Assembly: GCA_903839965.1 (NCBI GenBank)
Contig: CAIMEK010000795.1
Span: 1 to 10,444, forward strand
From: an uncultured Acetobacteraceae bacterium
Lineage (GTDB): Bacteria > Pseudomonadota > Alphaproteobacteria > Acetobacterales > Acetobacteraceae
DNA: 10,444 nucleotides
Direction of reading: 5' to 3'
Shown here: positions 6,277 through 10,444 of the stretch, one piece after another
How the letters are laid out: every line of letters begins with the position of its first letter
How positions within the stretch are numbered: position 1 is the first letter of the stretch
Notes under the pieces: generated by a model
Seen by the model: the letters and a program-made list of their open reading frames with translations, nothing else
Databases searched by the model: none
Told to the model about the DNA's origin: nothing
Translations under genes and position numbers: made by a program

Positions 6277-6945
6277 GTGCAGTACCACCTGAACTTCAAC
6301 TTCGTCTGGCGTTACTTCGGCCGGCTGGGCTGGGGACTGGCGCTCAGCCTCGAGCTGGCGGCCGCCGGCATCATCGCCGGCATCGTCATCGGCCTCGTCC
6401 TGGCGCTGCTCGCGCACGGGCGGGGCCGCGTCGTGCGCGGGCTGATCGCGGCCTATGTCGAGTTCATCCGCAACGTGCCGCTGCTGCTGCTGGTCTACCT
6501 GGTGTTCTACGGCATCCCCAGCGTCGGCGGCTTCGCCTACGACGCCACCACCAGCTTCATCATCACGCTCGCGGTCTATGCCGGCGCCTACCTGGTGGAA
6601 GTGTTCCGCGCCGGGCTGGACGCCATTCCGCGCGGGCTGATCGACGCCGGGCGGGCGATCGGGCTCACGCCGCTGCAGCGCGCGCTCTACGTGCAGATCC
6701 CGACCATGCTGCGCATCGTGCTGCCGTCGCTGTCGAACGCGTTCATATCGCTGTTCAAGGACACCGCCATCGCTTCCGTCATTGCGGTGCCGGAACTCAC
6801 CTACGGCGCCAACTGGATCTACACCAACACCTTCCGCATCATCGAGGTGTACGCCGTCGTCACGCCGATGTACCTGCTGACCGGCTGGGGGCTGCTGCTG
6901 CTGCTGCGTCAGCTGGAGCGGCGCTTCGCGCTGCGCCGCACATGA
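6277..6945 (+). CDS. Amino acid ABC transporter permease (HisM/GltK-like), first subunit
   Basis: A 222-residue inner-membrane permease of the His/Glu/Gln/Arg/opine family. Hydrophobic segments lie at roughly residues 19-46, 66-86, 93-113, 157-173 and 189-211. The cytoplasmic EAA loop, which contacts the ATPase, spans about 104-136 and includes VFRAGLDAIPRGLIDAGRA and IGL. The start is a GTG at 6277, 15 bp after the binding-protein stop; no good Shine-Dalgarno is visible, so translation may depend on coupling. The stop TGA (6943-6945) overlaps the next ATG (ATGA), so the two permeases should be made together as a heterodimer. The substrate is set by the binding protein. Confidence 0.94.
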   Translation: MQYHLNFNFVWRYFGRLGWGLALSLELAAAGIIAGIVIGLVLALLAHGRGRVVRGLIAAYVEFIRNVPLLLLVYLVFYGIPSVGGFAYDATTSFIITLAVYAGAYLVEVFRAGLDAIPRGLIDAGRAIGLTPLQRALYVQIPTMLRIVLPSLSNAFISLFKDTAIASVIAVPELTYGANWIYTNTFRIIEVYAVVTPMYLLTGWGLLLLLRQLERRFALRRT

Positions 6946-7589
6946 TGGTGATGTTCAACGCCCTGCCGTTCCTGTGGCAGGGATTGCTGGTGACGCTGCA
7001 GGTTTCCGCCGTGGTGGTGACGGTGGCGCTGCTGCTCGGTGTGCTGTTCGGCACCGCGCTGACCTATGCGCCGCGCTGGCTGGCCTGGCCGGTGCGCGGC
7101 TACAGCGACATCGTGCGCGGCCTGCCGCTGATCACGCTGATTTTCTTCGTCTACTACGCGCTGCCGGCGCTCGGGCTGAACGTGTCGGGCTGGTGGGCGG
7201 CGACCGGCGCGCTGACGGCCTTCGAAACCGCGCATGTGGCCGAAGTGACGCGCGGCGCGCTGCAGTCGATCCATCCCGGCCAGACCGACGCCGGCCGCGC
7301 CATCGGGCTCACCTTCAGCCAGCGCATGCGCTACGTCATCTTCGCGCAGGCGCTGCGGCGCTTCCTGCCGCCCTGGATCAACACCGTGGTCGACACCGTG
7401 AAGGGCAGCGCGCTGATCTCGCTGGTCGGCATCGTCGACCTGATGCTGGCGGTGCAGCAGGTGATCGGGCGCACTTTCGAGCCGCTGCCGCTCTACGTGC
7501 TGGGGGCGCTGATGTATTTCGCCATCAACTACACGCTGTCGCAGGTCAGCCGGCGGCTGGAGGCCCGTTTCGCCTATGTCCGGGAATAA
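6942..7589 (+). CDS. Amino acid ABC transporter permease (HisQ/GltJ-like), second subunit
   Basis: A 215-residue second permease of the same family as its neighbour. Hydrophobic stretches lie at about residues 13-40, 61-80, 84-105, 157-175 and 184-200. The EAA loop runs from about 94 to 123, with VAEVTRGALQSIHPGQTDAG and IGL. The start ATG 6942 overlaps the preceding stop by 4 nt; in-frame ATGs at 6945 and 6951 are possible alternatives because the protein begins MMVM. Its 3' end overlaps the ATPase gene by 14 nt, so the two permeases and the ATPase form an unbroken translationally coupled block. All parts expected of an active permease are present. Confidence 0.94.
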   Translation: MMVMFNALPFLWQGLLVTLQVSAVVVTVALLLGVLFGTALTYAPRWLAWPVRGYSDIVRGLPLITLIFFVYYALPALGLNVSGWWAATGALTAFETAHVAEVTRGALQSIHPGQTDAGRAIGLTFSQRMRYVIFAQALRRFLPPWINTVVDTVKGSALISLVGIVDLMLAVQQVIGRTFEPLPLYVLGALMYFAINYTLSQVSRRLEARFAYVRE

Positions 7590-8376
7590 CCTGTCCGGGA
7601 GTGGGGGCGGCCCGCTGGTGCGGGTGCGCGACCTGCGCAAGAGCTTCGGCGCCAACGAGGTGCTGCGGGGGGTGGATCTCGATGTGGCGCGCGGCGAGGT
7701 GGTCAGCGTCATCGGCGCCTCGGGCAGCGGCAAGACCACCATGCTGCGCTGCGTGAACCTGCTGGAAACCTACGACGCCGGCTCGATCGAGGTGGACGGG
7801 GTGGAGGTGGGCTACAGCGGTTCCGGGGCGGCGCGGCGGCGGCGCGGCGAGCGCGAACTGGCGCGCATCCGTGCCGACATCGGCATGGTGTTCCAGCTGT
7901 TCAACCTGTTCCCGCACCTGACCGCGCGGGACAACGTCATGCTCGGCCTGCGCAAGGTGCGCCGGATGGCGCATGCCGAGGCGCGCGACATCGCCGACCG
8001 CTGGCTGCTCCGCGTCGGCCTCGGCGACAAGCTCGACAGCCTGCCCTACGAGCTCTCCGGCGGCCAGCAGCAGCGTGTCGGCATCGCCCGCGCGGTGGCC
8101 ATGAACCCGAAGGTGCTGCTGCTCGACGAGATCACTTCCGCCCTCGACCCTGAGCTGGTGGGCGAGGTGCTGAACGTGGTGCGCGAGCTGGCGGCCGAGG
8201 GCATGACCATGATCCTGGTCACCCACGAAATGAGCTTCGCCCGCGACGTCTCCGCCCGCGTGGTGTTCATGGAGGCGGGCCGGGTGGCGGTGCAGGGCAC
8301 GCCGCGCGAGGTGTTCGGCGGGCAGGACCACGAGCGGCTGCGCAGTTTTCTCGCCCGCATCGAAATGCGGCATTGA
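7576..8376 (+). CDS. Amino acid ABC transporter ATP-binding protein (GlnQ/HisP-like)
   Basis: A 266-residue nucleotide-binding subunit with every catalytic motif intact: Walker A GASGSGKTT (47-55), Q-loop Q107 in VFQLFNLFPHLT, signature LSGGQQQR (160-167), Walker B VLLLDE (180-185) with catalytic E185, D-loop SALD, and H-loop H217 in VTHEM. It powers import through the two adjacent permeases. The N-terminal dozen residues are Gly/Ser-rich and lie before the first strand; a later start is possible but none is better supported. An Arg-rich insert (residues about 81-96) between Walker A and the Q-loop is common in the HisP-like branch. The gene ends 56 bp before the reductase with no terminator between, so read-through into the reductase is plausible. 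Confidence 0.96.
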   Translation: MSGNNLSGSGGGPLVRVRDLRKSFGANEVLRGVDLDVARGEVVSVIGASGSGKTTMLRCVNLLETYDAGSIEVDGVEVGYSGSGAARRRRGERELARIRADIGMVFQLFNLFPHLTARDNVMLGLRKVRRMAHAEARDIADRWLLRVGLGDKLDSLPYELSGGQQQRVGIARAVAMNPKVLLLDEITSALDPELVGEVLNVVRELAAEGMTMILVTHEMSFARDVSARVVFMEAGRVAVQGTPREVFGGQDHERLRSFLARIEMRH

Positions 8377-8432
8377 CCCCCACCGGCGCCAGCCTCTAGC
8401 GGTAGGCGAACCGAGGAAAGCGAGCACGGATC

Positions 8433-9320
8433 ATGAGCGACAAGGCACGGGTTGGACTGATCGGCGTCGGGCTGATGGGGCATGGCATCGCCGCCAACAT
8501 CCTCAAGGGCGGCTATAAGCTGAGCTTTCTCGAGCACCCGGGCAACCAGCCCGTCGATGACCTGCTCGCCCAGGGCGCCGTGGTTTGCCGCACCGGCGCG
8601 CAGCTCGCCGCCACCAGCGACATCGTCATGCTCTGCGTCACCGGCACGCCGCAGGTCGAAGACGCCATGTTCCGCGCCGACGGCGTGCTGGCGGGCCTGC
8701 GGCCGGGCAGCATCGTCATCGACTGCTCCACCGCCATCCCCACCTCGACGCGGGCGGTGGCGGCGCGGGTGGCGGCGGCCGGCGGGCGGTTCCTCGATGC
8801 GGCGATGACCCGCACGCCGAAGGAAGCGGCCGTGGGACGGCTCAACCTGATCGTCGGCGCGCCGGACGACCTGCTGGCGGAAGTGATGCCGCTGCTGCGC
8901 TGCATCGCGGAGAACATCGCCCATGCCGGGCCGGTCGGCGCCGGGCACCAGCTCAAGCTGCTGCACAACTTCGTCGCCCTCGGCTATTCCGCGGTGCTGG
9001 CCGAAACCGCCGCGGCGGCGGCGCGCGCCGGGGTGCCGGCGAGCACGCTGGTCGACGTGCTGGCCAAGGGCGGCGGCGGCGGGGTTATTCTCGATCGCAT
9101 CAAGCCGTTCATCCTTGCCGGCGATGCGTCGAGCTTCACCTTCACGCTGGCGAACGCGCTCAAGGACCTGACCTATTACGCCACGATGTGCGACGACATG
9201 GGCGCGGCGAACGAGGTGGCGAAGGCCGCGCGGTCGGTCTACGCCGCCGCCGTCGAGCAGGGCAACGCGGCGCGGCCGATCCCGGAACTGATCGCCATCC
9301 TGGGCAAGCCGAAGGGCTGA
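8433..9320 (+). CDS. NAD(P)-dependent oxidoreductase, 3-hydroxyisobutyrate dehydrogenase-like (beta-hydroxyacid DH family)
   Basis: A 295-residue protein of normal family length. The Rossmann motif GVGLMG is at residues 11-16, and the catalytic lysine K175 in GAGHQLKLLHN is followed by N179, as in the family. These enzymes interconvert a 3-hydroxy acid and its semialdehyde. The substrate loop is unusual: where 3-hydroxyisobutyrate dehydrogenases have DAPVSGG, this has DAAMTRTPKEA (122-132). An Arg-Thr here recalls the Gly-Arg-Thr of sulfolactaldehyde reductase (YihU), a comparison made from memory. After the second strand, E34-H35 replaces the usual Asn-Arg of NADP-binding members, so NAD may be preferred (inference). 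The gene lies 56 bp after the ABC operon, with GAGGA at 8413-8417 as a distant ribosome-binding site, and ends at a strong terminator. It may reduce the semialdehyde made by the upstream aminotransferase. Confidence 0.93.
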   Translation: MSDKARVGLIGVGLMGHGIAANILKGGYKLSFLEHPGNQPVDDLLAQGAVVCRTGAQLAATSDIVMLCVTGTPQVEDAMFRADGVLAGLRPGSIVIDCSTAIPTSTRAVAARVAAAGGRFLDAAMTRTPKEAAVGRLNLIVGAPDDLLAEVMPLLRCIAENIAHAGPVGAGHQLKLLHNFVALGYSAVLAETAAAAARAGVPASTLVDVLAKGGGGGVILDRIKPFILAGDASSFTFTLANALKDLTYYATMCDDMGAANEVAKAARSVYAAAVEQGNAARPIPELIAILGKPKG

Positions 9321-9331
9321 CGCGCGGGCAA

Positions 9332-9370
9332 GGAAAAGCCCGCTTCGATCGCTCGAAGCGGGCTTTCCTG
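9332..9370 (+). terminator. Rho-independent terminator after the reductase
   Basis: AGCCCGCTTCGA (9337-9348) and TCGAAGCGGGCT (9353-9364) form a perfect 12-bp stem around a TCGC tetraloop, flanked by AAA on the left and TTTCCTGTTG on the right. It begins 11 bp after the reductase stop and should end transcription of the ABC-reductase block. Confidence 0.88.
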
Positions 9371-9390
9371 TTGTCGTCGGGAGCCCGGGA

Positions 9391-9421
9391 TCAGTCGGTA
9401 TCGAGCGGACTTGCCGACTGA
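9391..9421. repeat. Inverted repeat adjoining the palindromic element
   Basis: TCAGTCGG (9391-9398) and CCGACTGA (9414-9421) are perfect inverted copies with 15 bp between them. The right copy runs directly into the terminal repeat of the 140-bp element, so this may be its outer margin or a second, nested palindrome. Confidence 0.5.
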
Positions 9422-9560
9422 TACCAAGCGGTGGAAAGATTGACCCTCCCCGTCATGCCCGGGCTTGGCCAGGGCACCCACGACTTTGCTGCGGTCCGGC
9501 AATCGCGGACTACCGGGCCAAGCCCGCCCATGACGAGTCAATCAATGTGCCGCTTGGTAT
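9421..9560. repeat. 140-bp palindromic intergenic repeat (MITE-like) with 11-bp terminal inverted repeats
   Basis: The ends ATACCAAGCGG (9421-9431) and CCGCTTGGTAT (9550-9560) are perfect inverted repeats. Further in, GATTGAC (9438-9444) pairs with GTCAATC (9537-9543), CGTCATG (9451-9457) with CATGACG (9529-9535), and GGGCTTGGCC (9461-9470) with GGCCAAGCCC (9516-9525). The remaining 45-bp loop holds a smaller hairpin (GTCCG/CGGAC). The whole unit can fold into one long stem. It has no coding frame. From memory, palindromes containing CGTCATGCCCGGGCTTG occur in many copies between genes of GC-rich Alphaproteobacteria; copy number in this genome cannot be seen here. No target-site duplication is evident. 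Confidence 0.75.
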
Positions 9561-9577
9561 GATCCGCCAGCCCGGCT

Positions 9578-10042
9578 TTACTGGCCGGTCTTGTTGTACT
9601 CTTCACGATACTCGATGATCATGCCGCCGGGCGAAGTATCAAAATAACACCATCTCTCTCCGTTGAAGACGGCGGCCACCAGCATCGGGTGCTTCTGGGC
9701 CTGCATCATGGAGACCATCTGTTCGTAGTTGGATACGCCGAGGGCGACATGATGGATGCCCTCGCCCTTCTCGGCGATGAACTTCGCCCAGATGGACTTG
9801 TCGTCCAACGGCTGGAGCAGCTCAATCGGGAAAGCGCCGAACTTGACGTTGACGATGCGCACCTTGAACGGCTCGCCGACCAACAGTTCTTCCTTCTTGG
9901 GCGCGTAGTCGAAAATCTGCGGGGAGCCGATGTTCCAAATCGTCGACATCCACTTCACGGTCTTTTCGGCATCCTTGACCGCAATGCCAACGTGACTGAG
10001 GTTCGTTAGCTGAGCGATCCCGTTGTCCAGCTTCCAGTTCAT
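9578..10042 (-). CDS. VOC-family protein resembling methylmalonyl-CoA epimerase/glyoxalase
   Basis: A 154-residue two-module vicinal-oxygen-chelate protein. The probable metal ligands are all present at family positions: H17 in LSHVGIAV, E74 in FPIELLQPL, H97 (or H98) in GEGIHHVALGV, and E144 in GGMIIEY. The spacing and the phrase KGEGIHHVA strongly recall methylmalonyl-CoA epimerase, but other VOC enzymes share it and there is no mutase or propionyl-CoA gene nearby, so the reaction stays open. The ATG at 10042 is well supported by AGGAG (10051-10055 on the complement), 8 nt upstream. Base composition differs from the rest: 9601-9660 has 29 G/C of 60, whereas 8761-8820 has 49 of 60. With the neighbouring palindromic repeat this suggests separate origin or acquisition. 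No clear terminator follows the stop. Confidence 0.9.
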   Translation of the reverse strand: MNWKLDNGIAQLTNLSHVGIAVKDAEKTVKWMSTIWNIGSPQIFDYAPKKEELLVGEPFKVRIVNVKFGAFPIELLQPLDDKSIWAKFIAEKGEGIHHVALGVSNYEQMVSMMQAQKHPMLVAAVFNGERWCYFDTSPGGMIIEYREEYNKTGQ

Positions 10043-10050
10043 CTCTTCTT

Positions 10051-10055
10051 CTCCT
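10051..10055 (-). promoter_or_regulatory. Ribosome-binding site of the VOC gene
   Basis: AGGAG on the minus strand, 8 nt before ATG 10042, within a purine-only run to the start codon; it gives the VOC gene its own efficient initiation site. Confidence 0.75.
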
Positions 10056-10236
10056 GCCTATTGAGTTTCTGTGCAAGCTCTCGAGTCACCGGCGGCATGT
10101 CGGCGCGGCGCCCGACTCCAATGCCACACCAGTTGAGGACCAAATCCGGCGCAAGTCCCTCCTCGGGTTGCAGACATGCCCGCGGCAACAGCCCGAGAGT
10201 GACCTGCACTCGGTTGAAATCCGCGTGACACACGGC

Positions 10237-10265
10237 ACTCTACGCAGTCGCCGCGCCGCGCACAA
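10237..10265 (-). promoter_or_regulatory. Possible sigma70-type promoter for the VOC gene
   Basis: On the minus strand TTGTGC (10265-10260) is followed after 17 bp by TAGAGT (10242-10237). The -10 and its downstream bases, TAGAGTGCCG, are identical to 5331-5340 of the ABC operon promoter. The -35 matches the consensus only in TTG. It would give a leader of about 190 nt. Confidence 0.4.
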
Positions 10266-10339
10266 GAAAGCAGACAGACCGTTTTCGCTCCAGCAGCCCC
10301 GCCTCCCCGCGGCCGCGCAGGTTCCCGCAGGAGTCGTAG

Positions 10340-10374
10340 CCCGCATTCGCCTTGCGAAATGCGGGAAACTTTTC
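10340..10374 (+). terminator. Hairpin followed by a short T-run
   Basis: CCCGCAT-TCGC (10340-10350) pairs with GCGA-A-ATGCGGG (10354-10365) around a CTT loop, with one bulged A. On the + strand it is followed by AAACTTTTCC, which resembles a rho-independent terminator. No + strand gene ends nearby, so it may instead shield the gene starting at the right edge, or be a relic. Confidence 0.4.
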
Positions 10375-10411
10375 CTTGCGCCCGGGCTGCCTTTATGCTA
10401 GGACTATTTTC

Positions 10412-10444
10412 GTGAGCGCAGTCCTCCTCCCGGCCCCGGTCCAA
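10412..10444 (+). CDS. Possible start of a gene running off the right edge
   Basis: GTG at 10412 opens a frame (VSAVLLPAPVQ) that continues to the end of the window. AGGA at 10400-10403 lies 8 nt upstream, and TATGCT (10394-10399) could be a -10. Only 11 codons are visible, so neither function nor reality can be judged. Confidence 0.25.
   Translation, partial: MSAVLLPAPVQ

Larger units (their letters stand above)
10043..10411. other. Intergenic stretch upstream of the VOC gene
   Basis: No recognisable gene lies in this stretch of about 370 bp. On the minus strand a 64-codon frame (GTG 10233 to TGA 10039) ends overlapping the VOC ATG as ATGA, but its translation matches no family I know and its GTG falls just after the promoter-like -10. 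The other minus-strand frames here are Arg/Cys/Ala-rich shadows. What can be supported is a possible minus-strand promoter (10237-10265), a hairpin with a T-run (10340-10374) and a possible gene start at the right edge. Confidence 0.5.

Noticed and set aside
550..6417. Several very long alternative frames, for example minus 550-1545 and 4369-6417, plus 1624-3078 and 2411-4540
   Set aside because: In DNA this GC-rich, non-coding frames stay open for long stretches. Their translations are low-complexity Arg/Gly/Ala/His/Gln sequence, while the opposite or alternative frame encodes a clear protein family throughout.
8373..8402. Possible promoter for the reductase: TTGACC overlapping the ATPase stop, with TAGCGG about 18 bp on
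   Set aside because: The -10 match is poor, and the gene can be transcribed by read-through from the ABC operon because no terminator lies between them.
9564..9588. Hairpin GCCAG/CTGGC around the VOC stop as a terminator
   Set aside because: The stem has only about 5 bp, the loop is long and no T-run follows on the minus strand.
10039..10233. 64-codon minus-strand ORF overlapping the VOC start as ATGA
   Set aside because: It has no recognisable homology or Shine-Dalgarno, an in-frame TAG lies just upstream of its GTG, and that GTG falls only about 3 bp after a promoter-like -10. Chance overlap is more likely; ribosome profiling would settle it.
1..10444. CRISPR array, tRNA/rRNA, phage or defence genes
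   Set aside because: I looked for regularly spaced direct repeats, rRNA or tRNA signatures and nuclease, toxin or integrase motifs in the open frames and saw none.

Overview
The window looks like chromosomal DNA from a GC-rich Alphaproteobacterium. Acetobacteraceae or another Rhodospirillales lineage is my best guess, inferred from the very high GC, the gene families and the style of the intergenic palindrome, not from any marker gene. No rRNA, tRNA, CRISPR array, transposase or phage gene is visible. The content is mainly uptake and breakdown of amino-acid-like compounds, with two predicted anion exporters.

Layout from left to right. Positions 3-725 (+) hold the 3' end of an MlrC/M81-family metallopeptidase gene; it runs 123 bp into the 3' end of a convergent YeiH-type (UPF0324) putative sulfate exporter gene (603-1625, -). 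Upstream of the exporter on the same strand are an M20-type amidohydrolase of the hydantoinase/carbamoylase family (1732-2976, -) and a class-III PLP omega-aminotransferase (2984-4372, -). These two are 7 bp apart and look like one transcription unit, followed by a strong hairpin at 1684-1710. A 164-bp divergent region (4373-4536) separates the aminotransferase from a TauE/SafE (TSUP) exporter gene (4537-5289, +). That region carries a palindrome, a hairpin and a possible 16-codon leader ORF whose stop overlaps the exporter start.

Next is a complete polar-amino-acid ABC transporter operon on +: a Tat-type substrate-binding protein (5389-6261), two EAA-motif permeases (6277-6945 and 6942-7589) and an ATPase (7576-8376). 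It has a recognisable sigma70-type promoter and overlapping reading frames. A beta-hydroxyacid-dehydrogenase-family NAD(P)-dependent reductase (8433-9320, +) follows and ends at a clear rho-independent terminator.

The right end is different. A 140-bp palindromic repeat with perfect 11-bp terminal inverted repeats (9421-9560) lies next to an isolated VOC-family gene (9578-10042, -) resembling methylmalonyl-CoA epimerase and of visibly lower GC. About 370 bp of mostly non-coding DNA follows, with one possible promoter on each strand, a hairpin and perhaps the first codons of a gene leaving the window on +.

How the genes may work together (inference): the ABC importer brings in an amino acid or related amine, the carbamoylase-type hydrolase frees an amino group from an N-carbamoyl or amide precursor, the aminotransferase makes a semialdehyde, and the reductase reduces it. 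This fits beta-alanine or omega-amino-acid catabolism. The two exporters of sulfur-anion families, plus an Arg-Thr in the reductase substrate loop, also allow an organosulfonate (taurine-like) reading. The sequence alone does not decide between them.
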